Below, one piece after another: positions 55,167 through 63,374 of a stretch of DNA of 64,000 bases; position 1 is the first letter of the stretch; each line of letters opens with the position of its first letter. The notes beneath the pieces were generated by a model. That model was not told the origin of the DNA. It saw only the letters and a program-made list of their open reading frames with translations, and ran no database searches. The position numbers were made by a program, and so were the translations under genes. The DNA is from Prevotella nigrescens (GTDB lineage: Bacteria; Bacteroidota; Bacteroidia; Bacteroidales; Bacteroidaceae): contig NZ_CP133465.1 of NCBI RefSeq assembly GCF_031191185.1, forward strand, positions 1,546,001 to 1,610,000, written 5' to 3'.

Positions 55167-56444
55167 TTAATGGACATATAGTTTTTTACCGTTTTTGATA
55201 TATATGCCTGATTTTAAATTATGGGTAGAATGTACTTGTCTACCGTCTAACGTGTAAATTCTCTCTTGTGTTGTAGATGGAATATTCTTTGTATTGGGCA
55301 AAGTTATCGTTGTTGTTCCATCTATTGATATGCCATATTGTGACTGTTTTGCTTGCGATGCATCTTTTATTCTGAAGAATGCTCGCATTCCTTTTATCTT
55401 GTTGTCGTCTTTAAGTGGTTTATAGAGATACTCTTTATCGCCAAGGAAAAGTTCATTTCCATCTGTTTTTAATTCGGTTGGACTATATGCTCCTACGAAA
55501 GTATAAGTTCCAGTATTATCGGTTATTTCTTTTGGCTCAACGGCAGTAATAACAACATTACGGAATATTGGATTTACAACATCTTTCGTTGGCTTTATGA
55601 TATATGGTACTCCTGCTTTTATTGCTGTAGTATCTTTAAAAAGCATTGTAGTACCATTTACTTTCCCTGTAAATTCTCTCAACTCTGGATTATTTAAATA
55701 CAATTTTACAGAGTCTTCATCAACATCGAATGGTAAGCAGAATGTATTCCAATAATCTTTTGAAAGAGTACGTGTAACCTGAATGATATTATTCTTTATG
55801 TTCTTATCACTCGTGATAGTTGTTGAATTATCTTTCTCGTGATTAATTCCATTTACGATCTCGATACTTTCTATCGCAATAAAGTATTTTGTCTGCTCGT
55901 CAAATTTGATTTCTATCTCTAAGTTATTATCACATTCAATATTTTGTATCGAAAAAGTTAAATGTGAGTCATCATTATAATTATATTCCTTATGAAAGGG
56001 AATTGTTTTATTATTTATGTGAACTTCTGCATTTAATGACTGCTTTATTTTACTATTTGTACTAGTTTCTGAATTGATTATTAATTTATATATCTTTGAT
56101 TTTAGAGAATCTATTCTCAATTTTAAATAGGACGCTCTATCGTCAATATTTTTATTACTTTTCTTAGATTTTCCAACCTTAAGACAAGTAAAGCCATAAT
56201 CTAGAGGACTTATTTCACCATCAGTTTCAATATACCACAATCGGTCATTTATTTTTGCAGAACTTGTATTGCATTTCTTTTTATTTCTTTTCTCTTTTTT
56301 CTGATTTTTATAAAACTCTTCTGTTTTAAAATCATAATATTGAGCGTAAGACTTGTTAAATACAAGTGTGCATACAATGAGAAGTAAGAATAGCTTTAAA
56401 TATTTCCTATTACAAATTTCCTCGTGTTGTTTCGATGGTATCAT
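55167..56444 (-). CDS. Secreted protein with C-terminal type IX-like sorting tail
   Basis: 425 residues from the ATG at 56444; the GTG at 56459 is in frame but less likely. A signal peptide is visible (LKLFLLLIVCTLVFNKSYAQ). The middle part is predicted beta-rich with EKDNSTTITSDKNIKN. The end, ERIYTLDGRQVHSTHNLKSG then IYIKNGKKLYVH, matches the short tail of many Prevotella secreted proteins recognised by the type IX system. An adhesin-like or binding role on the cell surface is possible. It is embedded between fcl and the small peptide gene. Confidence 0.7.
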   Translation of the reverse strand: MIPSKQHEEICNRKYLKLFLLLIVCTLVFNKSYAQYYDFKTEEFYKNQKKEKRNKKKCNTSSAKINDRLWYIETDGEISPLDYGFTCLKVGKSKKSNKNIDDRASYLKLRIDSLKSKIYKLIINSETSTNSKIKQSLNAEVHINNKTIPFHKEYNYNDDSHLTFSIQNIECDNNLEIEIKFDEQTKYFIAIESIEIVNGINHEKDNSTTITSDKNIKNNIIQVTRTLSKDYWNTFCLPFDVDEDSVKLYLNNPELREFTGKVNGTTMLFKDTTAIKAGVPYIIKPTKDVVNPIFRNVVITAVEPKEITDNTGTYTFVGAYSPTELKTDGNELFLGDKEYLYKPLKDDNKIKGMRAFFRIKDASQAKQSQYGISIDGTTTITLPNTKNIPSTTQERIYTLDGRQVHSTHNLKSGIYIKNGKKLYVH

Positions 56445-56481
56445 ATAATTTAATTCCACATTATTATATTATATAAAGGTA

Positions 56482-57690
56482 TTAATTCTCTAAGGAGTGC
56501 TGATACCATTTATATAGTTTCTCCACGCCTTCTTCTATTTCAACTTTATGTTTCCAACCTAACGAATGAAGCTTATCTACATTGATAAGTTTTCGTGGCG
56601 TACCATCGGGCTTTGTTTCGTCCCAGACAATTTCGCCCGTAAAGTTTGCTGTCTTTGCCACTAATGCAGACAAATCTTTTATAGTTAGCTCTTTACCAGT
56701 ACCAATATTGATGTGACAATTCCTAATTTCTCCTAATGATGGTATTGCTCCCCCACGTCCTTCACTGTTATTTCTGTTTACTTCTCCGTCAGCTTTCACA
56801 CCATAGAAAACGCTTGAGTATTTTTCTATGCCAATGATGTCCTTAAAGTCTACATTAAGCAACAGAAAAACTGAGGCGTCAGCCATATCTTCGCTCCAAA
56901 GGAATTCGCGCAAAGGAGTCCCCGTTCCCCAGAGTGTTACCTCATTGTTTTCAATTCCATAGAAAGCTAAAGCCTGTAAGATACGTTTCTTTGAAGAATT
57001 GCCATCTACATTCTCGTTCCCAATTTGTTCAGCGAGTTTAGAAACAGGATTAATAGGTCGTTTATTCATATCCACTTTTATGGCGTCCCAATTTCCTTCG
57101 TGAATAAGTTTTGCAAGATAAACCTTGCGCATCATTGCCGGCATTACGTGACTATTCTCTAAATGGAAATTATCGTTAGGTCCATAAAGGTTAGTTGGCA
57201 TTACAGCAATATAATTTGTCCCATATTGCAGGTTATAGCTTTCACACATTTTTAGTCCGGCAATCTTTGCAATGGCATATTCTTCGTTGCTGTATTCCAA
57301 TGGTGAAGTAAGCAGAGCATCTTCTTTCATAGGTTGCGGTGCATCTTTAGGATAAATGCAGGTAGAACCTAAGAATAAAAGTTTTTTCACCTTATATTTA
57401 TATGCGCACGAGATGACATTACATTGCATTTTCATATTTTGCATTATGAAATCGGCACGATAAAGGCTATTTGCCATTATTCCTCCAACGAATGCAGCTG
57501 CTAAAACTACGGCATCTGGTCTTTCTTGTGCGAAGAAGTCTTCCACAGCTTGCTGGTTGGTAAGGTCGAGTTCACAATGGGTACAACCAATAAGATTGTT
57601 GTATCCACGTGCTTTCAGATTATTCCAAATAGCAGAACCAACTAAGCCTCTATGCCCAGCAATATATATTTTTGATGATTTTTCTAACAT
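56482..57690 (-). CDS. fcl: GDP-L-fucose synthase
   Basis: 402 residues, longer than the usual 310-360, with an insertion near residues 205-235 and another near 300-320. GHRGLVGSAIW (12-22) binds NADP, SSTCIYPKDAPQPMKE and YAIAKIAG (Y-x3-K) are catalytic, and CHINIGTGKELTIKDL closes the sugar site. It converts GDP-4-keto-6-deoxymannose to GDP-fucose. gmd is not in the window. It is the first gene of the capsule operon, behind a leader of about 310 nt. Confidence 0.92.
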   Translation of the reverse strand: MLEKSSKIYIAGHRGLVGSAIWNNLKARGYNNLIGCTHCELDLTNQQAVEDFFAQERPDAVVLAAAFVGGIMANSLYRADFIMQNMKMQCNVISCAYKYKVKKLLFLGSTCIYPKDAPQPMKEDALLTSPLEYSNEEYAIAKIAGLKMCESYNLQYGTNYIAVMPTNLYGPNDNFHLENSHVMPAMMRKVYLAKLIHEGNWDAIKVDMNKRPINPVSKLAEQIGNENVDGNSSKKRILQALAFYGIENNEVTLWGTGTPLREFLWSEDMADASVFLLLNVDFKDIIGIEKYSSVFYGVKADGEVNRNNSEGRGGAIPSLGEIRNCHINIGTGKELTIKDLSALVAKTANFTGEIVWDETKPDGTPRKLINVDKLHSLGWKHKVEIEEGVEKLYKWYQHSLEN

Positions 57691-57734
57691 CTTTATGTCG
57701 TGTTATTTATGGATTATCTATGAAGTAATTCTTG

Positions 57735-57830
57735 AAAATTCCCATCTTCGTATACTGATAGTGGATTTGTAGTTTCGTTATGCTTCTCATAAGAAATTCT
57801 ACGATGGGAATTTTGCAATCTGCTACAAAT
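57735..57830 (-). promoter_or_regulatory. Interleaved inverted repeats in the capsule leader
   Basis: Arm 1 AAAATTCCCATC (57735-57746) pairs with GATGGGAATTTT (57803-57814). Arm 2 ATTTGTAG (57765-57772) pairs with CTACAAAT (57823-57830). The order 1-2-1'-2' is that of a pseudoknot or two mutually exclusive stems. It lies about 45-140 nt before the fcl start, inside the probable 5' UTR. Confidence 0.6.
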
Positions 57831-58007
57831 AACTATGCTTGCGTGAGAATGTGTTATAGTGTTTAATTTATTTTGTTTTTTAGAAAACGAAACCTTCCTC
57901 CCTTTTTACTAAAAGGTTGGAACAATCGTCCTCTAACACATTTCTCCGCCTATAGGCTTTTAGTACCCGCAGAGTTATTTAGTCAGATTTTTTTATTATA
58001 TCGTTTG
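57831..58007 (-). other. Capsule operon leader, remaining part
   Basis: Non-coding 5' UTR of the fcl-led operon. It contains the palindrome GCCTATAGGC (about 57951-57960) and a small hairpin near 57896-57912. No ORF with family features. Confidence 0.45.
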
Positions 58008-58015
58008 CAAAGATA
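58008..58015 (-). promoter_or_regulatory. Probable capsule operon promoter
   Basis: TATCTTTG on the minus strand is the best -7 box in the 900-bp gap upstream of fcl. Transcription would start near 58001. Confidence 0.6.
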
Positions 58016-58189
58016 CATATTTTATTTAATATTGGCAATAGACACTAATAGAATTTTATAGAGAGAGCAGCTTTACGGACATTCTATAAATTCTGTGCCT
58101 TCTCCTAATATGAGTCACTAAAACCATTAAACACCATCAGTGTAAACTATAGAAACGAGGGCACTGTAAATGATTAAAACTCGATTATG

Positions 58190-58275
58190 GTGCAAAAGTG
58201 CCTATTTTACAACGCAAATCCTACTCTTTTGGAATGCAAAACAATAGGTTTTGCAATATACTGACAGTAAGGATG
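58190..58275 (-). repeat. 22-bp modular repeat array, copy C
   Basis: Three exact 22-bp units at 58190-58211, 58212-58233 and 58234-58255 (plus-strand cores GTGCCTA, TCCTACT, CAATAGG). The flank 58256-58275 keeps part of the ACTGT..CA..TATT sequence shared with copies A and B on the minus strand. It lies upstream of the capsule promoter. Confidence 0.75.
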
Positions 58276-58590
58276 TTATCTAATATAGATATCCTTATGA
58301 AAAATGTTCATACCTCTATCCTTCTGTTTTCGGCGTATGAAGCAAGGAACGGAAGAGTGGGAGAGGAGTTTCTCTCTGTTCGGTAATGGATATTTCTTTG
58401 CTAAGTTCCCATTACTTTACATGAATGCAAGCGCTACCTTACCAGAAGCAGTAAAGCGAGTCTATATTATAGGCATGTTCTAAAAATTTCCACGTAAGCA
58501 TACCAGTACAGTAAAATCCGTCAAAAGTAAATTTAGAACCCACCTACAATAATGTGTATTTTGTGCGATAAGAACGTAGTTTCAGACTAC
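58276..58590. other. Intergenic stretch without recognisable gene
   Basis: A+T-rich spacer between repeat array C and the malic enzyme stop. Short ORFs show no family features. A weak GTAGT/ACTAC inverted repeat near 58577-58591 may be the end of the malic enzyme transcript. Confidence 0.5.
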
Positions 58591-60879
58591 TTATTGCTTC
58601 TTCTTTATTTTCTCTATGTACGCATCAATGGCAGCAACTGCCGTGATGTTTACAATGTCGCGAACGGAACATTCGAAGTCGGTGAAGTGGATAGGTTTGT
58701 TCAACCCCATTTGGATTGGCCCAATCACTTCGGTTTCTGGACTAAAGCCTTGCAGCAGCTTGTAGGCACTGTTGGCTGAAGCAAGATTAGGGAAAATAAG
58801 CGTGTTTACGCTTTTACCTTTCAAGCGTGTGAAAGGATATTTCTCGTCGCGCAACTTCTTGTCTAATGCGAAGTTTATCTGCATTTCGCCGTCTATTAAC
58901 CAGTCGGGGTGCGTCTCTTGTGTTATGGCCAATGCCTCGCGCACTTGTTGTGGTGAGCCTCCCTCGTCGCTACCAAAGTTAGAGAACGATACCATTGCCA
59001 TAACAGGGTCGTCGTTGAAGAATTTTACAGAGTGGTGGGCAAGGCGCGTTATGTCTACCAGTGCTTCGGCGTTTGGCATACGGTTTATCAGCGTATCGGC
59101 AATGTAGTATATGCCACGCTTGGTATTCAGAATGTGCATTGTGCCGAAGTGTTTGTATTCTGGACGAATGCCAATAACATCTTTTGCAATCTTTATGGTA
59201 TCGCTGTATTTCGTGTAGAGTCCTGTAATCATAGCATCAGCATCGCCACTTTCAACCATCGCCATACCAAAGTAGTTTCGTTCGTACATTTTGTCGTAAG
59301 CCTCATCGAAAGTGTAACCTTCGCGTGCACGCTTCTCCGCCAAGTGCTTTGCGTAATTGGCTCTGCGTCGCTGTTCCTTGTCGGCACGCATATCAATGAG
59401 TTCAATGCCAGTCAGGTCGAGCTTCAGTCGGTTCGCTATGCGTTTAATGCGGTCGGGGTGTCCCAACAAAATAGGTTGGCAAATTCCTTCTTGCTTTGCT
59501 TGTACAGCAGCCTTCAGCATATTCTGGTGTACACCTTCGGCAAATACAACTCGTTGTGGGTGGCGTGCAGCAGTTGCGTGTAAATAGCGAGTAAGTTTGG
59601 TTTCTTGTCCAAGCATTTGCATCAGGCGGTCTTTGTATGCATCAAAGTCTTTAATAGGCGTTCTTGCCACACCGCTATCCATTGCAGCCTTTGCCACAGC
59701 AGCACTCACCACGGTAATCAGTCGTGGGTCTACAGGTTTCGGTATAAAGTATTTTGGTCCAAACGTGAGTTCGTTCACGTGGTACACTTCGTTCACAACA
59801 TCAGGTACAGGTTGCTTAGCCAGTTCGGCAATGGCGTGCACGGCAGCGAGCTTCATTTCTTCGTTTATGGCTTTAGCGTGCACATCAAGAGCACCTCTAA
59901 AGATATAGGGGAAACCAATAACGTTGTTAATCTGGTTTGGATAATCGGACCGTCCAGTAGACATAATAACGTCTGGTCGTGCCTCTATCGCATCTTCGTA
60001 CGAAATCTCAGGCACGGGGTTAGCCAGTGCAAATACGATAGGATTACTGTTCATAGACTGTATCATCTCTTTCGAAAGGATATTGCCCTTTGAGAGTCCT
60101 ACAAAAACATCAGCACCTTTTATGGCTTCCTCTAACGTGTGTGCATCTTTACGATTGGTAGCGAATAGCTTCTTTTGTTCTGTTAGGTTCGGTCGGTCGG
60201 CAGTAATAACTCCGTGCGAATCTAGCATAAGTATGTTCTCTTTCTTTAAGCCTAAAGCTACATATAGTTTCGTACACGAGATGGCTGCAGCACCCGCTCC
60301 ATTTACAACAAGTCGAACCTTTGTTATGTCTTTTCCAGCAACTTCGAGCGCATTTTTCAGACCTGCGGCAGATATAATGGCTGTGCCGTGCTGGTCGTCG
60401 TGCATCACCGGAATGTCTAACGTGCGTTTTAGTCTCTCTTCAATAGCAAAACATTCAGGAGCCTTTATATCCTCAAGATTAATTCCACCAAACGTAGGAG
60501 CTATCTTTTCAACAGTTTCACAGAATTTGTCGGGATCAGTTTCATTAATCTCAATATCGAAAACATCAATGCCACCATAAATCTTAAATAGCAACCCTTT
60601 ACCCTCCATAACGGGTTTTCCACTCATAGCACCAATGTTGCCCAGTCCTAAAACTGCAGTTCCGTTTGTTATAACTGCAACAAGGTTTCCTTTATCGGTA
60701 TATTTGTAAACGTTGTCTGGGTTTTCCTGAATTTCTAAGCAAGGGTATGCAACTCCAGGCGAATAGGCAAGACTTAAATCGGTTTGTGTACTATGAGCTT
60801 TTGTAGGGATAACTTCTATCTTTCCAGGACGGCCATTCTCATGATACGCAAGTGCCGCCTCTTTTGTTATTTTAACCAT
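58591..60879 (-). CDS. maeB: Malic enzyme with C-terminal phosphotransacetylase-like domain
   Basis: 762 residues. The malic half (1 to about 430) shows AYSPGVAYPC, VITNGTAVLGLGNIGAMSGK and MHDDQHGTAI, with the NAD(P) site VVNGAGAAAISCTKLYVALG. The second half (about 440-762) is phosphotransacetylase-like (VFAEGVHQNMLKAAVQA onward), which in MaeB is regulatory rather than catalytic. It decarboxylates malate to pyruvate, NADP-linked in this family. It has its own promoter at 60932-60939. Confidence 0.95.
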   Translation of the reverse strand: MVKITKEAALAYHENGRPGKIEVIPTKAHSTQTDLSLAYSPGVAYPCLEIQENPDNVYKYTDKGNLVAVITNGTAVLGLGNIGAMSGKPVMEGKGLLFKIYGGIDVFDIEINETDPDKFCETVEKIAPTFGGINLEDIKAPECFAIEERLKRTLDIPVMHDDQHGTAIISAAGLKNALEVAGKDITKVRLVVNGAGAAAISCTKLYVALGLKKENILMLDSHGVITADRPNLTEQKKLFATNRKDAHTLEEAIKGADVFVGLSKGNILSKEMIQSMNSNPIVFALANPVPEISYEDAIEARPDVIMSTGRSDYPNQINNVIGFPYIFRGALDVHAKAINEEMKLAAVHAIAELAKQPVPDVVNEVYHVNELTFGPKYFIPKPVDPRLITVVSAAVAKAAMDSGVARTPIKDFDAYKDRLMQMLGQETKLTRYLHATAARHPQRVVFAEGVHQNMLKAAVQAKQEGICQPILLGHPDRIKRIANRLKLDLTGIELIDMRADKEQRRRANYAKHLAEKRAREGYTFDEAYDKMYERNYFGMAMVESGDADAMITGLYTKYSDTIKIAKDVIGIRPEYKHFGTMHILNTKRGIYYIADTLINRMPNAEALVDITRLAHHSVKFFNDDPVMAMVSFSNFGSDEGGSPQQVREALAITQETHPDWLIDGEMQINFALDKKLRDEKYPFTRLKGKSVNTLIFPNLASANSAYKLLQGFSPETEVIGPIQMGLNKPIHFTDFECSVRDIVNITAVAAIDAYIEKIKKKQ

Positions 60880-60931
60880 AATAAGATTTTAATACTGACT
60901 TAAATTTACACGCAAAAAGCGTATGGTTGCG

Positions 60932-60939
60932 CAAAGTTA
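60932..60939 (-). promoter_or_regulatory. Promoter -7 box for malic enzyme
   Basis: TAACTTTG on the minus strand, 52 bp before the maeB ATG. Confidence 0.55.
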
Positions 60940-60982
60940 CGAAATAAAAACAATAAAGATAGTATTAGTGATATTATTTTTG

Positions 60983-60990
60983 TATTTTTG
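60983..60990 (+). promoter_or_regulatory. Promoter -7 box for the TetR-prmA pair
   Basis: TATTTTTG matches TAnnTTTG, 22 bp before the TetR start codon. Confidence 0.45.
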
Positions 60991-61012
60991 TATTGCTTAA
61001 TAAACGATAGCA

Positions 61013-61636
61013 ATGATAATAGAAAATGAATATAAGAAAGAGCTAAAAGCGAGGATACTTTCATTAGCTTCTACGATGTTTTTTCAGAATGGCATTCGTA
61101 AAGTGAAAATGAACGATATAGCAGCATGTTTGAAAATATCGAAACGAACACTTTATGAAGTATATCAGAATAAAGAAGACCTGCTTTATGAAGTTGTGGT
61201 GATGAATGATAAGCGCAAAAAGGAAGAGATAGAGAAGTTTGATAAACCTGGTCTCAACGTTATCAACATTGTTATGCATGTATTAAGACTGCAGACCGAA
61301 GAGTTTAACAGAGTTAATCCATTATTCTATGAAGAATTGGGACGATATCCTAAGTTACGAATCTATTTTGCTGATCGGGAAAATAAGGAGCACGAACAAC
61401 TTGTCGATTTTATAGAACGTGGAGTTGATGAGGGGTATTTCCTGTCCAATATAGATATAAACCTATATAGTAGTCTTACTGCTGCCTCCGGCGATTACAT
61501 AATGGCGAACTTTCTATACAATAAGTGCAACTACAAAGAGATATTAAAGACTTTTATTCTGTTATACATAAGAAGTATTTGTACCGAAAAAGGGATAAAG
61601 CTATTGGATAAAGAGATGGCAGACTTCTTCCAATAA
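61013..61636 (+). CDS. TetR/AcrR family transcriptional regulator
   Basis: 207 residues. The N-terminal helix-turn-helix (about residues 12-58) has the family form FFQNGIRKVKMNDIAACLKI then SKRTLYEVYQNKEDLLYEVV. The rest is a helical ligand-binding domain without recognisable ligand site. It lies 37 bp upstream of prmA and divergent from maeB, so it may control either. Confidence 0.93.
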   Translation: MIIENEYKKELKARILSLASTMFFQNGIRKVKMNDIAACLKISKRTLYEVYQNKEDLLYEVVVMNDKRKKEEIEKFDKPGLNVINIVMHVLRLQTEEFNRVNPLFYEELGRYPKLRIYFADRENKEHEQLVDFIERGVDEGYFLSNIDINLYSSLTAASGDYIMANFLYNKCNYKEILKTFILLYIRSICTEKGIKLLDKEMADFFQ

Positions 61637-61673
61637 CACCACATACAAGTTTCCACGTAAAAGTTTAAGTATA

Positions 61674-62546
61674 ATGAGATATCTACAGATTACGTTCAAG
61701 ATAACACCAGATACAGAATTGGCACGCGAGCTTTTAGTTGCAATGGCAGGTGAAGTTGGCTGCGATTCGTTTTCGGAAGAAGAGAACGTAGTGAAAGGCT
61801 ACTGTCTTGAAAGCGTATTTGATGAGCAAACTTTAAAAGAAGCTATTTCCAACTTTATTCTGCCTGATATACAAATAGAATATAAGGTAGAAGAGGCGGA
61901 GGATAAAAATTGGAATGAAGAATGGGAGAAGGAAGGCTTTGCCCCCATTATTATTAACAACAACTGCCTCATCTGTAGTGTAAAAGAGAAAGATCCATAT
62001 GCGTTGGTGGCAGATACAGAAGGCAGTGAACCTTTAATTATAAGGATAGACCCCAAACAGGCTTTCGGTTCAGGGACGCATGAAACAACACAAATGATAG
62101 TATCTCAACTATTAGATATAGATCTAAAAGGGAAGAATGTACTGGATTGTGGCTGTGGGACTGGAATTCTGTCAATAGTTGCAGCCAAATGTGGAGCAAA
62201 AAAAGTTTGTGGATACGACATCGATGAATGGAGTGTGAGGAATTCAACAGAGAATGCAATAACCAATGATGTAGTAATTGAAGTAAAAGAAGGAGATAAG
62301 CAAGTTATTGAGGAACTCTCTGAAACGAAATTCGACATTGTCATTGCAAATATAAATCGCAATATATTGCTGGCGGATATGCCTTCTTTTGTAGAAGCGA
62401 TGAAACCAAAAGGATACTTAATATTAAGTGGCTTTTATGAAGAAGACGTAGCCTTATTGGAAGAGAAGGCTATTAGTCTTGGACTGAGAAAGAGTCAACA
62501 GAGGTCGAATCACAGATGGGTGTGTCTGACATTTCAACCAGATTAG
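61674..62546 (+). CDS. prmA: Ribosomal protein L11 methyltransferase
   Basis: 290 residues; methylates L11 from S-adenosylmethionine. A small N-terminal L11-binding domain (1 to about 75) precedes the methyltransferase domain. DPKQAFGSGTHETTQMI, LDCGCGTGILSIVAAKCGA (SAM loop) and VIANINRNIL are conserved. Its last 74 bp overlap the 3' end of the lysozyme gene on the opposite strand. Confidence 0.95.
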   Translation: MRYLQITFKITPDTELARELLVAMAGEVGCDSFSEEENVVKGYCLESVFDEQTLKEAISNFILPDIQIEYKVEEAEDKNWNEEWEKEGFAPIIINNNCLICSVKEKDPYALVADTEGSEPLIIRIDPKQAFGSGTHETTQMIVSQLLDIDLKGKNVLDCGCGTGILSIVAAKCGAKKVCGYDIDEWSVRNSTENAITNDVVIEVKEGDKQVIEELSETKFDIVIANINRNILLADMPSFVEAMKPKGYLILSGFYEEDVALLEEKAISLGLRKSQQRSNHRWVCLTFQPD

Positions 62547-63345
62547 TTTCGGGAATGAGCAGTTGCATAAGGTTATAATAAGAACCATTAAAGATATTTA
62601 AGTCCACGTAACCTTTTATTCCAGGTAGTTTACCTGCATCCGTATGTTGCCAAAAAAGCCATTTCCCCGGGTATTCCATCTTGTGGACATAGTAATGGGC
62701 AATCCAATAAGGGTAGTCATCGAAACGAGAATCGGATAGATATTGATCTTTAAACTTATAATAGGTATAGATAATAGGTTTTACATGGAATTTATCTTCT
62801 ACAATATGTAACCATGTCAGAATGTTTTGTTGGAACTCTTCCGTACTGATGTTGGTTGGCTTTGTCTCTATGTCAAGTACAGGGGGCAGGTCGCCTGCTT
62901 CCAAAGGTGTCATTGCCAAATAGAAATAAGCTTGACGACGAGGAGAAGAACTGTTACTCCAGAAATGGTAAGCACCACGGATAAGTCCCGATTCTTTTGC
63001 ATTGATGAAGTTTATGCGGAAGTTTCTGTCTACATGGCTATCACCCTCTGTAGATTTCATAAAGACGAAACGAACTGGTGATTGTTCTATAAGTGCGTTA
63101 CGAAGACGTGCCCAATTAACAGTCCCTTGGTGATGGCTAATATCAACACCATGTATTTCATAACCATCGGGATAATCGGGATCTCCATATATTGCACGCC
63201 AACGAAATCCAGAAGGAGCAACTAAAAATAAATAAAGGCAGAGACAATATACTAAAGCAATGAGTATTCCTCCAGCCCACCATACCCATTTAGGCATCTT
63301 ACGCAATTTAGCACAAAGCGGGCCGATTGTTTTAGGAATATTCAT
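62473..63345 (-). CDS. GH25 lysozyme with membrane anchor
   Basis: 290 residues. A membrane anchor (WAGGILIALVYCLCLYLFLV, about 20-39) puts the catalytic domain outside. The GH25 barrel shows GVDISHHQGTVNW, FMKSTEGD and VLDIETK, with the catalytic acids in the D-x-E of the last motif and the first Asp. It cleaves peptidoglycan glycan bonds. The last about 24 residues (NLVEMSDTPICDSTSVDSF) lie past the domain and are encoded opposite the end of prmA. It follows the PPi-PFK gene. Confidence 0.9.
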   Translation of the reverse strand: MNIPKTIGPLCAKLRKMPKWVWWAGGILIALVYCLCLYLFLVAPSGFRWRAIYGDPDYPDGYEIHGVDISHHQGTVNWARLRNALIEQSPVRFVFMKSTEGDSHVDRNFRINFINAKESGLIRGAYHFWSNSSSPRRQAYFYLAMTPLEAGDLPPVLDIETKPTNISTEEFQQNILTWLHIVEDKFHVKPIIYTYYKFKDQYLSDSRFDDYPYWIAHYYVHKMEYPGKWLFWQHTDAGKLPGIKGYVDLNIFNGSYYNLMQLLIPETNLVEMSDTPICDSTSVDSFSVQD

Positions 63346-63374
63346 TACTTGACTTTTATGTCATTGTTTCTTAT

